From Paraburkholderia sp. IMGN_8 (GTDB taxonomy: Bacteria; Pseudomonadota; Gammaproteobacteria; Burkholderiales; Burkholderiaceae), in the NCBI RefSeq assembly GCF_038050405.1, contig NZ_CP150901.1, forward strand, positions 434,001-498,000: 64,000 nt of DNA. The letters run 5' to 3'. The notes below the pieces were generated by a model. That model was given only the letters and a program-made list of their open reading frames with translations. It ran no database searches and was not told the DNA's origin. Below are positions 47,299 through 57,437 of this stretch, one piece after another (position 1 is the first letter of the stretch; each line of letters begins with the position of its first letter). Position numbers and translations under genes: made by a program.

Positions 47299-48267
47299 AT
47301 GAGACTTATCGGGAAGCTCGCAATCGGCACGCTGATCGGCACGACGCTAACGCTGGCAGCAGGTGTCAACGCATCGGCGCAGGAAAAGCAGGTCACGCTC
47401 GGGTTTTCGCAGGTCGGTGCTGAGAGCGCATGGCGCACGGCCGATACTGTGTCGGTGAAGACCGCCGCGAAAGACGCGGGCATCAACCTTAAGTTCTCAG
47501 ATGCGCAGCAGAAGCAGGAAAACCAGATCAAGGCGATCCGCTCGTTCATCGCGCAGAAGGTTAACGTAATCGCGTTCTCGCCGGTCGTCGAGTCTGGCTG
47601 GGAGCCGGTGCTGGCCGAGGCGAAGGCCGCGCACATTCCCGTGATTCTGACTGACCGCGCGGTCGACGTGAAGGACACCTCGCTCTACGTGACGGTGATC
47701 GGATCCGACTTCATCGAGGAAGGACGACGCGCTGGCCGCTGGCTCGAAGAACGCTACAAGAGCGATGCGGGACCCGTCAATATCGTCGAGCTGCAGGGCA
47801 CTGTCGGCTCTGCGCCGGCCAACGACCGTCACGCGGGTCTGATGGAGGTGATCAAAAATGATCCGAAGTTCAAGGTCATCGCGTCGCAGAGCGGCGATTT
47901 CACGCTTGCGGGCGGCAAGCAGGTGATGGAAGCGTTCGCCAAGACTTACGGCAAACAGATCAATGTCGTCTACGCGCACAACGACGACATGGCGCTCGGC
48001 GCGATCCAGGCAATGGAGGAAGCGGCCATCAAGCCGGGCAAGGACGTGAGCGTCGTCTCCTTCGATGCGACGAAGGGTGGTTTTCAAGCGATGATCGCGG
48101 GCAAGATCAATGTGGACGTCGAATGCAGCCCGCTGCTTGGGCCGCAGTTGATGGCTGCGGTGAAGGACGTCGTCGCGGGCAAGCAGGTGCCGAAGCGCAT
48201 CGTGACAAACGAGACTGTTTTTCCGATGAGCGTTGCGGCGCAGATCCTGCCGACCCGCAAGTATTGA
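47299..48267 (+). CDS. ytfQ: galactofuranose-type ABC transporter substrate-binding protein
   Basis: A 322-residue periplasmic binding protein with a signal peptide (residues 1-27, ending NASAQEK). The mature start VTLGFSQVGAESAWRTADTV and FSDAQQKQENQIKAIRSFIA match YtfQ, which binds galactofuranose/arabinofuranose forms. It opens a four-gene ytfQ-R-T-yjfF unit downstream of araFGH. Confidence 0.9.
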   Translation: MRLIGKLAIGTLIGTTLTLAAGVNASAQEKQVTLGFSQVGAESAWRTADTVSVKTAAKDAGINLKFSDAQQKQENQIKAIRSFIAQKVNVIAFSPVVESGWEPVLAEAKAAHIPVILTDRAVDVKDTSLYVTVIGSDFIEEGRRAGRWLEERYKSDAGPVNIVELQGTVGSAPANDRHAGLMEVIKNDPKFKVIASQSGDFTLAGGKQVMEAFAKTYGKQINVVYAHNDDMALGAIQAMEEAAIKPGKDVSVVSFDATKGGFQAMIAGKINVDVECSPLLGPQLMAAVKDVVAGKQVPKRIVTNETVFPMSVAAQILPTRKY

Positions 48268-48354
48268 CACGGGCCGCCGTCGGTACCCCGTGCTCCGCGG
48301 CTCGGCGCGCACCACCCGGGCTGTGTCTTCGACCACTTTGACGGGACGGTCTTC

Positions 48355-49884
48355 ATGTCCCATTCGCCCATGATCCACACACCCATTCTTGAGATTATCG
48401 GCATCGACAAGACGTTTCCAGGCGTCAAGGCACTGCAACAGGTGAATTTTCGCCTCTTTCCCGGCGAGATTCATACGCTGATGGGCCAGAACGGCGCGGG
48501 AAAGTCAACGCTGATCAACGTGCTGACCGGCGTGTTCGGGCACGATTCCAGCGAGATCCGGCTCGGTGGCGAGACCGTGCGCTTCGCGGCCCCGCTCGAG
48601 GCCGAAGCCGCGGGCATCCAGACGCTCTACCAGGAAGTGAACCTGTGTCCGAACCTGTCCGTCGCGGAGAATATCTTCGCCGGCCGGCAGCCGAAGAGGC
48701 GTGGTGCGATCGACTGGAAGGCAATCAACGCGCGCGCCCGTGAAGCGCTCGCGGACCTGGACCTTTCCCTCGATGTCACGCGCTCGCTCGACGCCTATCC
48801 GATCGCGGTGCAGCAGATGGTCGCGATCGCGCGGGCGGTGTCGGTCGATGCACGCGTGCTGATTCTCGACGAACCGACCTCGAGCCTCGACGACGGTGAG
48901 GTTGCGCGGCTCTTTGCCGTGTTGCGGCAACTGAAGGCGTCGGGCATGGCGATCCTGTTCGTGACGCATTTTCTTGAGCAAACCTACGCTGTGTCCGATC
49001 GCATCACGGTGATGCGCAACGGCGAGCGCGAAGGTGAATATCTCGCGAAGGACCTACCCGTCGAGTTGCTCGTAGCAAAGATGACGGGCCATGAGCGTAT
49101 GAGCGAACGGCTGAAGGATGGCGCCTCGGACGTCGCCCGCGAGGACAATCGCGCGGCACCTTTCCTGTCGATGCAGGGCGTGGGCCGGCGCGGTCTGATG
49201 AATCCGGTCGATCTCGATGTGCGTCCGGGGCAGATTCTCGGGCTCGCGGGGCTGCTCGGTTCGGGCCGCACCGAGACGGCGCGGCTCGTGTTCGGAGCGG
49301 AGCGCCCGGACGCCGGCACGATGCTGGTCGACGGACAGAGCGTGAAGCTTGCTTCGCCACGCGATGCTGTGCGGCACGGCATCGCGTATTGTCCCGAAGA
49401 TCGCAAGAAGGAGGGCATCGTTGCTGCGCTGTCGATCCGCGAGAACATCATTCTCGCGCTGCAGGCGCGGCGCGGCTGGTGGCGCATGCTGAGCCGGGCG
49501 CGGCAACGCGAGATTGCCGACGACTACATCGCGCGCCTCGGCATCAAGGCGCGCGACGCCGAGCAACCGATCGGACTGCTTTCAGGCGGCAATCAGCAGA
49601 AGGTGCTGCTCGCGCGCTGGCTCGCGACCGAGCCGAAGCTGCTGATTCTCGATGAACCGACGCGAGGCATCGACGTGGCCGCGAAGTTCGACATCATGGA
49701 TCGCGTGCTTTCGCTGTGCGCGAAGGGGCTTGCTATCCTGTTCATCTCTTCGGAGATGAGCGAGGTGGTGCGCGTGAGCCACCGGATCGCCGTGCTGCGC
49801 GATCGGCGCAAGGTCGCGGAGGTTTCCGGCGAGAGGCTGTCGGAAGATGAGGTGTATCGACTCATCGCCGGAGGCCAGTCATGA
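48355..49884 (+). CDS. ytfR: galactofuranose-type ABC transporter ATPase
   Basis: A 509-residue tandem ATPase. Walker A is [17 protein letters not shown], Walker B ARVLILDEPTSSLDD, and the second half has [19 protein letters not shown] and [16 protein letters not shown]. It overlaps the next gene by ATGA. Together with araG, two separate sugar ATPases lie within 6 kb. Confidence 0.92.
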   Translation: MSHSPMIHTPILEIIGIDKTFPGVKALQQVNFRLFPGEIHTLMGQNGAGKSTLINVLTGVFGHDSSEIRLGGETVRFAAPLEAEAAGIQTLYQEVNLCPNLSVAENIFAGRQPKRRGAIDWKAINARAREALADLDLSLDVTRSLDAYPIAVQQMVAIARAVSVDARVLILDEPTSSLDDGEVARLFAVLRQLKASGMAILFVTHFLEQTYAVSDRITVMRNGEREGEYLAKDLPVELLVAKMTGHERMSERLKDGASDVAREDNRAAPFLSMQGVGRRGLMNPVDLDVRPGQILGLAGLLGSGRTETARLVFGAERPDAGTMLVDGQSVKLASPRDAVRHGIAYCPEDRKKEGIVAALSIRENIILALQARRGWWRMLSRARQREIADDYIARLGIKARDAEQPIGLLSGGNQQKVLLARWLATEPKLLILDEPTRGIDVAAKFDIMDRVLSLCAKGLAILFISSEMSEVVRVSHRIAVLRDRRKVAEVSGERLSEDEVYRLIAGGQS

Positions 49885-50921
49885 GACGGATTCAGGCATT
49901 GCTTCGTCATCAGTTGATCTGGCCGGCGCTCACGCTCGTGCTGTTATTCGCGCTCGACCTCGCGCATCGGGCCAGCTTCCTGTCGATCACGATTCTCGAC
50001 GGCCACCTGTTCGGCGCACCGATCGACATCCTGAATCGGGCGGCGCCGCTCGTGATCGTATCGCTCGGCATGACACTTGTGATCGCGACGCGCGGCATCG
50101 ACATCTCGGTCGGCGCGACCGTTGCGATTGCTGGCGCGGCGGCTTCCATCGTCCTGGAAGCGGACCCGTCCCACGTCGGCGAGGCGCTGCTCGCGGCAGC
50201 CGGCGTGGGGCTGCTGGCGGGCATGTGGAATGGATTGCTGGTGGCGTTCGTCGGCATGCAGCCGATCATCGCGACGCTGATCCTGATGGTCGCCGGGCGC
50301 GGCATCGCGCAGTTGCTGACGGGCGGCCAGATTATCCCGATCGACGCGCCGGGCTACCTGAGGCTCGGCGACGGCTATCTCGCGACGGTGCCGTGCGCGG
50401 TGTGGATCGCGATCGCCGTGACGGTGGCGAGCGCGCTGCTCGTGAACCGTACCGCGCTCGGGCTCTTCATTCGCTCCATTGGCGTGAATCCCGTTGCGAC
50501 CCGTTTGGTCGGCTTGCGCTCCGGCGCGATCGTGTTCAGCGTCTACGTGTTCTGCGGGCTGATGGCGGCGATTGCCGGGATCATCGCGAGCTCAAACGTG
50601 CGCAGCGCGGACGGCAACAATGCGGGACTGCTGCTCGAGCTCGACGCGATTCTCGCGGTGACGCTCGGCGGCACCTCACTGCTAGGCGGCCGCTTCAGCC
50701 TGGCGGGTACGGTGCTCGGCGCGCTGATCATTCAGACGCTGACCTATACGACGTACTCGATCGGCGTGCCGCCGGAGGCGACGCTTGTCGTGAAGGCCAT
50801 CGTCGTGGTGGTGGTCAGCGTGATCCAGTCCGAGGCAGCTCGCGCGTTGCTCGTCAAGCAGCTAATGCGATTTTTCTCCTTCGCGCGGTCCCGCGCATCC
50901 ACCGGAATGACTTCATCATGA
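49881..50921 (+). CDS. ytfT: galactofuranose-type ABC transporter permease
   Basis: A 346-residue permease with many hydrophobic helices and VSLGMTLVIATRGIDISVGA, the sugar-permease loop. ATGA overlaps at both ends join it to ytfR and yjfF. It forms half of the channel. Confidence 0.92.
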   Translation: MRRIQALLRHQLIWPALTLVLLFALDLAHRASFLSITILDGHLFGAPIDILNRAAPLVIVSLGMTLVIATRGIDISVGATVAIAGAAASIVLEADPSHVGEALLAAAGVGLLAGMWNGLLVAFVGMQPIIATLILMVAGRGIAQLLTGGQIIPIDAPGYLRLGDGYLATVPCAVWIAIAVTVASALLVNRTALGLFIRSIGVNPVATRLVGLRSGAIVFSVYVFCGLMAAIAGIIASSNVRSADGNNAGLLLELDAILAVTLGGTSLLGGRFSLAGTVLGALIIQTLTYTTYSIGVPPEATLVVKAIVVVVVSVIQSEAARALLVKQLMRFFSFARSRASTGMTSS

Positions 50922-51997
50922 ACAGGCTGATTGGCCGGCTGGCCGACCCCCGTACTCTGCCGATCGTCGTGACGATCGTGCTGTTTGCTGCGCTGTTCGG
51001 CTTCGGCTCGGTGATGTACACGGGCTTCTTCTCGATGCAGGTGCTGACCGGTCTGTTCGTCGACAACGCGTTTCTGTTGATCGTCGCCATCGGCATGACG
51101 TTCGTGATCGTGTCTGGCGGTATCGACCTGTCGGTTGGAGCAGTGGTCGCACTGACGACGATCCTCTGTGCGGTCGGCGCTGAACGGCTGCATTGGCCCA
51201 TTTGGGTAATCGTGCCGCTCGTGCTGATGTTCGGTGCGCTTTACGGAGCGGCGATGGGCGTGCTGATCCACTTCTTCCGCCTGCAGCCGTTCATCGTGAC
51301 GCTTGCCGGCATGTTCCTTGCACGCGGCGCATGCTTCCTGATCACGACGCAATCGATCACGATTAACGAACCGACGTTCCATGCGATTGCCGGCCTGAGC
51401 GTGCCGATCGGCAGCGGCTCGCTCAATGCGGGCGCACTGATGGCGCTCGCGACGCTCGCCGCCGCAATCTATGTTGCACACTTCACGCGCTTCGGGCGCA
51501 ACGTATATGCGGTCGGGGGCAGTGAGCGCTCGGCGCTGCTGATGGGGCTGCCGGTCGCGCGTACGAAGGTCGCCGTGTATGCCCTGAGTGGCCTGTGCTC
51601 GGCGCTCGCTGGGGTCGTGTTCACGTTGTACGTGCTGTCTGGCTACGGGCTGCAGGCGCAGGGGATGGAGCTGGACGCGATCGCCGCGACTGTGATCGGC
51701 GGCACGTTGTTGACCGGCGGCGTCGGCTATGTGATCGGCTCGTTGTTCGGTGTCGGCATACTCGGCACGATCCAGACGCTGATCACGTTCGATGGCACGC
51801 TGAGTTCATGGTGGACGCGCATCGTGATCGGCGCGCTGCTGTGTGTGTTCTGTCTGCTGCAGCGGATTATCGAGCGGCACGCGATGCGGCGGCAGTCAGG
51901 TGGCACAGGGCTCGACGCGAGGCTGCAGGCGCCTCCTGGCAAGCGGCGACCGCCAGCGGGCGTTGGTGATGAGGCCGATCTCGTGACGATGACGTGA
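50918..51997 (+). CDS. yjfF: galactofuranose-type ABC transporter permease, second subunit
   Basis: A 359-residue permease paralogous to YtfT, with VAIGMTFVIVSGGIDLSVGA and NVYAVGGSERSALLMGLPV. The ATG lies in the ATGA overlap with ytfT. A polar, proline- and arginine-rich extension of ~30 residues follows the last helix, longer than usual for this family. Confidence 0.92.
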   Translation: MNRLIGRLADPRTLPIVVTIVLFAALFGFGSVMYTGFFSMQVLTGLFVDNAFLLIVAIGMTFVIVSGGIDLSVGAVVALTTILCAVGAERLHWPIWVIVPLVLMFGALYGAAMGVLIHFFRLQPFIVTLAGMFLARGACFLITTQSITINEPTFHAIAGLSVPIGSGSLNAGALMALATLAAAIYVAHFTRFGRNVYAVGGSERSALLMGLPVARTKVAVYALSGLCSALAGVVFTLYVLSGYGLQAQGMELDAIAATVIGGTLLTGGVGYVIGSLFGVGILGTIQTLITFDGTLSSWWTRIVIGALLCVFCLLQRIIERHAMRRQSGGTGLDARLQAPPGKRRPPAGVGDEADLVTMT

Positions 51998-52173
51998 GCG
52001 GCTTGCCCCCGCAGCGGGTGAGCCGGTGGCGTGGGACAACAAACGGGTACTCGTTAGATTGCGGTCTCGACGGAAGTTGCGCTGTCACATGCGCATAACC
52101 AGCGAACTGAAAGTCGTCCAGAAGCAGGATGAAACGGACGACTGACAGGCGTTTTGTCTGGAGGGAGTGGGGT

Positions 52174-53172
52174 ATGTACATGGTAGATCCCCGCGAGGTC
52201 GATTCGGTTGCTTCAGCCGTCATGGACATCGCACGGAGGAGCGCCGGCAGATCAAACGGGGCTGTGAACGCCGGCCACTGTGTGACACTTGCCAACGCCT
52301 ATCTGAAGCTTGAAGTCGTACCAGGCGTGGTTGGCGGCGTTACCCGGTTTGACTGGAATGATCTTGGTATGTGGGTGCCTGTGTTTCTCCCGCCTTCGGC
52401 GGTTACGTCGGGAGTGGATATCAGGCAAATCGCATGTCATCCGGTATTTTCGACTCCTTCCTGTTTGGACGGGCGGCAGTCGTGTCCTGGAGGGTGTCCG
52501 TTTGGAACACCGTGCGATTGCGCCGAAGATCGGGTCCCGGTCGGTGATGCTCGTGTTCGAGAAGATTGGGAAATTGAATGGGCGGACGCAAGGTGCGTGC
52601 GGCTGAGAACCGCGGGCACCTTGCGGAAACCGTATCACGCCATTCAGGCGTATCAGATTGACGGACCGACGCTGACGGTGACGGTCGAGATCGAAAACAG
52701 GGGACGTAGAACATTACCTTTCGGGATCGGCGTTCGTCCATTTCTGGTACGTGATGCAGACACCGGACTGTGTGCGCCGGCCAGTGGCCTGTGGCTCACC
52801 AGGGATGATGGAGAGGCGCCGCGGCACGTTCCGACTCCACCCGCCTGGCAATTCGGTGTGACCTATCCGTTGCCGCGGTCGCTGGTCGATCATGTGTTTA
52901 CTGGTTGGGGCGGCCGTGCGCTCGTGGAGTGGCCCACGCGCCAGTTCTCGCTGACGATTTCCGCGAACACTGCCCACTACGCGCTCTATACGCCACGTCA
53001 GGGGAGCTTCTTCTGCTTCCAGCCAGGTGATGGCCGGGCTAGTGCGGTGTCTCTTCCTGTGGGGAGCGAGGCAAATAGCCTGACCATGCTCGCTGCCGGC
53101 GAAAGACTGTCTCGCCGCTTCAGTTTCACTGTCGAACGTCTGGGATTGCCGACAAAAACTGTACGACAGTGA
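52174..53172 (+). pseudogene. aldose 1-epimerase-like gene, probably inactivated
   Basis: The flanks resemble aldose 1-epimerases (LKLEVVPGVVGGVTRFDW; RKPYHAIQAYQIDGPTLTVT, LPFGIGVRPFLVRD), and GGAGGGAGTGG precedes the ATG. The middle (~52430-52600), where the family has an NRI-containing strand and the catalytic HPLHG, reads as a Cys/Pro-rich run without either. The +1 frame over the same DNA gives EGVRLEHRAIAP. Near the C-terminus the catalytic Glu is Gln (FCFQPGDG). Two compensating frameshifts or a divergent, non-catalytic relative both fit. An intact epimerase gene follows. Confidence 0.6.
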
Positions 53173-53345
53173 TTGGAGTGACGCCTCCTTGGGCGACCTT
53201 GCGCGGGCAAGGTTCGCGCGATGCGCACGGCGTGCCACGTGTCACGCAACGAAGGTCGTGCTGGACGGATACTGCTCGTGAAGGCTGTGGGGCGGCGATC
53301 GAGGCGGTCGTATTCTCGAATATGTTTTTGCGGAGGTGACGGTCT

Positions 53346-54473
53346 GTGCTGTCGAACAAGATGAATGGGGCTGAGAGGGTGAGGGTCACCTCCTGGGGTT
53401 CGTTGCCCGACGGGAGAAACGTACGGACGTTTACGCTCAGGAACACGAAGGGCGTGAGTATCCGGATTAGCGAACTGGGTGCGGCGCTTGTCTCGTGGAT
53501 AGCGCCGGACAGGGACGGCCTTCCAGGCGAGATCCTCTTGGGTCATGACACCCCCGGTGAGTACCTGGCGTCCGGCGCGTATATGGGAGCGCTTGTCGGT
53601 CGCTGGGCCAACAGGATTGAGGCAGCAAGGTTCAATCTGGGCGGTGTCGAATATCCGCTGATTCCGAACGAAGGTCAGAATCTGCTGCATGGCGGAGTGA
53701 ACGGATTTCACCGGATCCTGTGGGAGTCCGAACAGGATGGTGACTCGGTCATCATGCGGCAGGATTCACCTGATGGTGACGGTGGGTTTCCAGGTAACCT
53801 GCAGGTGCAGGTCCGCTATACATTGAGTGAAGATAATGCACTGGCGATTGAATATCTGGCACTCACGGATCGTACAACGCCAGTTAACCTGACGAGTCAT
53901 CCCTACTTCAACCTCGCGGCCCGGCCGGGTTGCGACATCCGCGCACACCGGATGAGGATACAGTCGGACGCGTATTTTGAGGTTGATGCAGCGCTTATCC
54001 CTCGCCAGTGCACACCCGTGGACGGCGGCCCGTTCGATTTCCGGCGGGAAGCATCCATTGGTTCGAGGCTGGATGTTCGCCATCCTCAGCTGGAGCTCGC
54101 TCAGGGTTTCGACCACTGTTACGTGCTGCGTGGCGGGGCAGACATGCCAACGGATACGTCGAGCCCCGGACTCGTGGAATCATCGGGGGTGCGCCCGGTA
54201 GCAACAGTGGTCGACCCGGAAAGCGGACGCATGCTGACCGTATCGACCGACCAGGCCGGGTTGCAGTTTTACTGCGGAAACAGGCTCGGCGGAACACAGG
54301 GACGAGGTGGTGTGCCCTATCGAAACCACGCCGGCTTCTGTCTGGAGGCAGGCGGGTTTCCGAACCAGATCAACATGCCAGACAGTCGTGCGGTCATAGC
54401 GACGCGTGAGATCCCGTATCGTCAGGTGACGGTATACCAGACAGGCGTACTGGCAAGGGAGACAGAGCAGTAG
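53346..54473 (+). CDS. galM: aldose 1-epimerase (mutarotase)
   Basis: A 375-residue galactose mutarotase-type enzyme that would interconvert sugar anomers for the neighbouring transporters and dehydrogenase. The active-site features are all present: GRWANRIEAARF, NLLHGGVNGFHRILWE, TSHPYFNLA and the catalytic Glu in GFCLEAGGFPNQIN. The GTG start at 53346 follows GGAGGTGA at good spacing; an in-frame ATG lies five codons on. The substrate is probably L-arabinose or D-galactose from context. Confidence 0.9.
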   Translation: MLSNKMNGAERVRVTSWGSLPDGRNVRTFTLRNTKGVSIRISELGAALVSWIAPDRDGLPGEILLGHDTPGEYLASGAYMGALVGRWANRIEAARFNLGGVEYPLIPNEGQNLLHGGVNGFHRILWESEQDGDSVIMRQDSPDGDGGFPGNLQVQVRYTLSEDNALAIEYLALTDRTTPVNLTSHPYFNLAARPGCDIRAHRMRIQSDAYFEVDAALIPRQCTPVDGGPFDFRREASIGSRLDVRHPQLELAQGFDHCYVLRGGADMPTDTSSPGLVESSGVRPVATVVDPESGRMLTVSTDQAGLQFYCGNRLGGTQGRGGVPYRNHAGFCLEAGGFPNQINMPDSRAVIATREIPYRQVTVYQTGVLARETEQ

Positions 54474-54569
54474 AGAACTCACCGCGGTATTGCAGGTGCG
54501 GTAAGCGATTCTAGCCGAGTCGCACGCTTCGTCGCTGGATTCGCCAGGTCGCTACATAAAGGGGAGAGC

Positions 54570-56132
54570 ATGTTCAAAGGTTTGACCATCCGTGCGGGTA
54601 TGACGCTCGTGATCGCAGTATTCGTCACGATTCTCGCCGTCGTGAGCGTTGCAGGCATCGGGGCGCTAAAGCTAAGCAATGACGCGCTACGTGAAATGTA
54701 CGAAACGGATACGAGTGCTTTGGTCGCGCTCAAGACTAGCGATGCACTGCTTCAGCGCGCTCGCGTTTCGCTCGACAGCTACCAGGCGCTATACGGGTTA
54801 GGGGATCCCGAACCCGCACTGCTCGATGCGGCACGCATGGATATTCGCGAATCTGATCGCCAGTTCTCCAGTTTCCTTTCGTTGCAGTCCCAATATGCGC
54901 AATCACAGGCCGCGACGCAGTTGAAAGCGCAACGTCGTGCGGTCCTCGACAAGGCGGTGCTTCCGGAATTGGAGGCACTCGAGCACATGAACTTCGGCGG
55001 CTTCAAGGAACTGCAAGGCAAACAAACCCAGGCGTTCGTCAATGCCTACCAGGGCACGATGAGGGAGAATGAAAATTCCGTCATTGACAGCCAGCGCGCG
55101 CGCTATGCACAAGCGCAGACGCGCTTCCGGATGATGGTTGCGATGCTTGCAGGAACGGCAATCGCGGCGCTAGCGATCGGCATTTTCGCGCGGGCAATGC
55201 TGGTCGGAATTGTGGTCCGTCCGGTTGCGCAGATCATGGAGCACCTGCGGCGCATCGCATCCGGCAACTTGAGCGGAGATGTGCTGATTCAGCACCGCAA
55301 CGAAATGGGGGCGCTGCTCGCCGACCTGAAGACGATGCAGGAGGCGCTGGTCCAGACCGTGCGAAGCGTGCGCACGAGCACCGAGACAATCAACTGCGGC
55401 GCTCAGGAGATTGCCTCCGGTAGTGCGGATCTGTCGCGCCGCACGGAGCAGCAGGCTGCCTCGCTCGAGATTACGGCGGCAAGCATGAAGCAGTTGACCT
55501 CCACGGTGAAACAAAACGCGGAGAATGCTGACAAGGCGAGTAGACAGGCGTTGACAGCATCGCAGACGGCGTCCGCTGGCGGACAGGTCGTCGACGACGT
55601 TGTCAGAACCATGCAGAGCATTTCGGTTCATTCCAGCAAGATTGCTGAGATCGTGGGCTTGATCGACAGCATCGCCTTCCAGACGAACATTCTTGCCTTG
55701 AACGCTGCGGTGGAGGCCGCGCGGGCGGGCGAGCTGGGGCGAGGGTTCGCCGTGGTCGCGAGCGAAGTCAGAAGCCTCGCCCAGCGCAGCGCCCAGGCAG
55801 CGAAGGAAATCAAACAGTTAATCGATGACACGGTTGGAAAGATCGCCGAAGGCTCGGCGCTCGCCGAGCGTGCGGGCCACACTATGACCGACGTCTTATC
55901 GTCGGTGACGTCAGTGAGCGAACTGATGATCGAGATATACGATGCCGCTCAGGAGCAAAGCCGAGGCATTGAAGAAGTCAGCAAGGCAGTCGTGCAGATG
56001 GATACAACGACGCAGCAAAACGCCGCGCTCGTCGAAGAGGCAAGTGCCGCTGCACAGTCGCTCGAACAACAGGCCGTGCTGCTGAGCAGCGCTGTAGCCA
56101 CGTTCAAACTGGATTCCGATGAGCATCGTTGA
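54570..56132 (+). CDS. methyl-accepting chemotaxis protein
   Basis: A 520-residue chemoreceptor. A first membrane helix (~12-34), a periplasmic four-helix-bundle-like region to ~190, a second helix (~190-215) and a HAMP domain ([20 protein letters not shown]) precede the cytoplasmic coiled coil. The signalling hairpin tip ([20 protein letters not shown]) is intact and binds CheA/CheW. No C-terminal CheR-docking pentapeptide is seen. The preceding sugar genes suggest a sugar attractant, but this is inference. Confidence 0.94.
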   Translation: MFKGLTIRAGMTLVIAVFVTILAVVSVAGIGALKLSNDALREMYETDTSALVALKTSDALLQRARVSLDSYQALYGLGDPEPALLDAARMDIRESDRQFSSFLSLQSQYAQSQAATQLKAQRRAVLDKAVLPELEALEHMNFGGFKELQGKQTQAFVNAYQGTMRENENSVIDSQRARYAQAQTRFRMMVAMLAGTAIAALAIGIFARAMLVGIVVRPVAQIMEHLRRIASGNLSGDVLIQHRNEMGALLADLKTMQEALVQTVRSVRTSTETINCGAQEIASGSADLSRRTEQQAASLEITAASMKQLTSTVKQNAENADKASRQALTASQTASAGGQVVDDVVRTMQSISVHSSKIAEIVGLIDSIAFQTNILALNAAVEAARAGELGRGFAVVASEVRSLAQRSAQAAKEIKQLIDDTVGKIAEGSALAERAGHTMTDVLSSVTSVSELMIEIYDAAQEQSRGIEEVSKAVVQMDTTTQQNAALVEEASAAAQSLEQQAVLLSSAVATFKLDSDEHR

Positions 56133-56206
56133 GAGCGCGTCCTTGATAGGGGTTGAACCACGCTGAGCGCCGCGATGCGAAGCGGACCGGCGACCCGTTG
56201 CGAGCG

Positions 56207-56797
56207 TTAGTGTAACCGCGGCGCGCGCCGCAGAACGATCGATACCGGAACATGCAGTTCGTGGCGATGCACGATTACCGTGATGACGTCGCGCTCGCGC
56301 CACGCACACCGGACCACGTCTTCGACGGCGTGCTCGCGGCTTCGGAACGTATGCTCGCAGCCGTCCTCGGAAAGGAGCCGGAAGCCGTCGAAGTCTCCGA
56401 AGCGATCGTAGCCGATTGAAGAGACCTTGCCGGTAAATTCGCGCGTGTGCTCGACGTGGACGTGAGCCGGCTTGGGTGGCACGCCGAGCGGCGAAGGTTC
56501 GATCGAGCCCGCGTTCCCGCCCAGTCCGTTCACTCGCCCCGCCAGGTACGAGATATAGCGTTGCAGCACCGGATACCACCGGTCGGATGGCGCCGTCTGG
56601 CTGAGGCGCCACTTCATGATCGCGAGCGTGTTCTCTTCAGGCTCGAGCAGCACGTCGTGCGTCGAGACCGGATCGGTGCTCGCCTGAAGTGCACCAATGA
56701 AGGCGTTGATCGTGAAGACGCCTTCGGTGGTGGTGCTGGTCGGATCGAAAGTGAAACGGTTGCCGTCGGCAACGATCAATACGTTGATGGCAGACAT
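56207..56797 (-). CDS. conserved hypothetical protein
   Basis: A 196-residue soluble protein with an AGGGGG site before the ATG. The N-terminal part (NVLIVADGNRFTFDPTSTTT) and the rest are unlike any domain I can name; the C-terminal ~60 residues (GYDRFGDFDGFRLLSEDGCE) suggest a small beta-barrel or OB-like fold. It converges on the chemoreceptor gene. Confidence 0.6.
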   Translation of the reverse strand: MSAINVLIVADGNRFTFDPTSTTTEGVFTINAFIGALQASTDPVSTHDVLLEPEENTLAIMKWRLSQTAPSDRWYPVLQRYISYLAGRVNGLGGNAGSIEPSPLGVPPKPAHVHVEHTREFTGKVSSIGYDRFGDFDGFRLLSEDGCEHTFRSREHAVEDVVRCAWRERDVITVIVHRHELHVPVSIVLRRAPRLH

Positions 56798-57192
56798 TTC
56801 GCCCCCTTGAAGCGGCCGCGTGATGTGACGGCCGAATGGCCGACCCCGGCGAGCCTCGCGCGACGCAACGCGGATCGCCTGATGGTTTCGGTCCGGGCAC
56901 GGCTCTTCGGGGTTATTCGTCTGATAGAACGAGGTGTCGCGGCGAATTTTTCAACTTCGGTTTGCGCGCTCGTTCAGGTTCGGGCGTGGAGAAGGGAAAC
57001 AGGGCGGCTTCGGAAGTTCGCTGTGGGGCTGAGTTCGGCCTTCCGGTCATTCGCACCCACGCTAGAAGTCGGCCAGGAGCAGTCGCCCGACATCCATTGT
57101 CACCGATAGTCACCGGGGACCTGGCCGTCCATCTGTTCGCGAATTGCGTCCCGGGACGAGTTGGCTCCTTCGCAGGGGATGCGCAAATGAGC
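56798..57192. other. gene-free stretch upstream of the graspetide locus
   Basis: No frame has a supported start or recognisable product. It includes the promoter of the hypothetical gene to the left and reaches the palindrome upstream of the graspetide precursor. Confidence 0.4.
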
Positions 57193-57211
57193 TGTTGGCC
57201 AACGGCCAACA
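57193..57211. promoter_or_regulatory. palindromic upstream activator site (putative)
   Basis: TGTTGGCC-AAC-GGCCAACA is a perfect inverted repeat with eight-base arms. Its centre lies about 155 bases upstream of the sigma-54 promoter at 57352, a normal distance for an enhancer bound by a sigma-54 activator. The TGT...ACA ends are typical of such sites. The activator gene is not in the window. Confidence 0.65.
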
Positions 57212-57351
57212 AACCACGGACACACGTTGGCGTTTATCCGGCGATTACTCGGCTGAACCGGCTCCAGGCACTTCGGCCTTGATCGCGATCCATCGTGGAA
57301 TTCTCCGTCGCCACAGGTGGTTACGCTCCGGCTGGGAGAGCGCGCAGGCCA

Positions 57352-57367
57352 CTGGCACGCTGGTTGC
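57352..57367 (+). promoter_or_regulatory. sigma-54 (RpoN) -24/-12 promoter of the graspetide precursor gene
   Basis: CTGGCACG-CTGG-TTGC matches the RpoN consensus YTGGCACG-N4-TTGC exactly, with GG at 57354-57355 and GC at 57366-57367 separated by ten bases as required. Transcription should begin near 57379, giving a leader of about 60 bases before the precursor ATG. The only deviation is G instead of A/T just after TTGC. Confidence 0.82.
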
Positions 57368-57373
57368 GATTAC

Positions 57374-57405
57374 TTGAATGAGGAGGCGGCGTGCGCCTCA
57401 TTCAA
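57374..57405 (+). promoter_or_regulatory. 5'-leader hairpin of the precursor mRNA
   Basis: TTGAATGAGG..GCG (57374-57388) pairs with CGCCTCATTCAA (57394-57405) with a three-base bulge and a five-base loop. It overlaps the predicted transcription start (~57379) and ends 32 bases before the start codon. It could protect the mRNA 5' end or be a protein-binding palindrome in DNA. Confidence 0.6.
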
Positions 57406-57437
57406 AGCCCACAAACTTTTTAGCGAGGTAAGCAACC

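Noticed and set aside
57144..57377. 77-codon frame immediately upstream of the graspetide precursor as an extra peptide
   Set aside because: It crosses the palindrome and the sigma-54 promoter, has no ribosome binding site, and lacks a leader or core motif.
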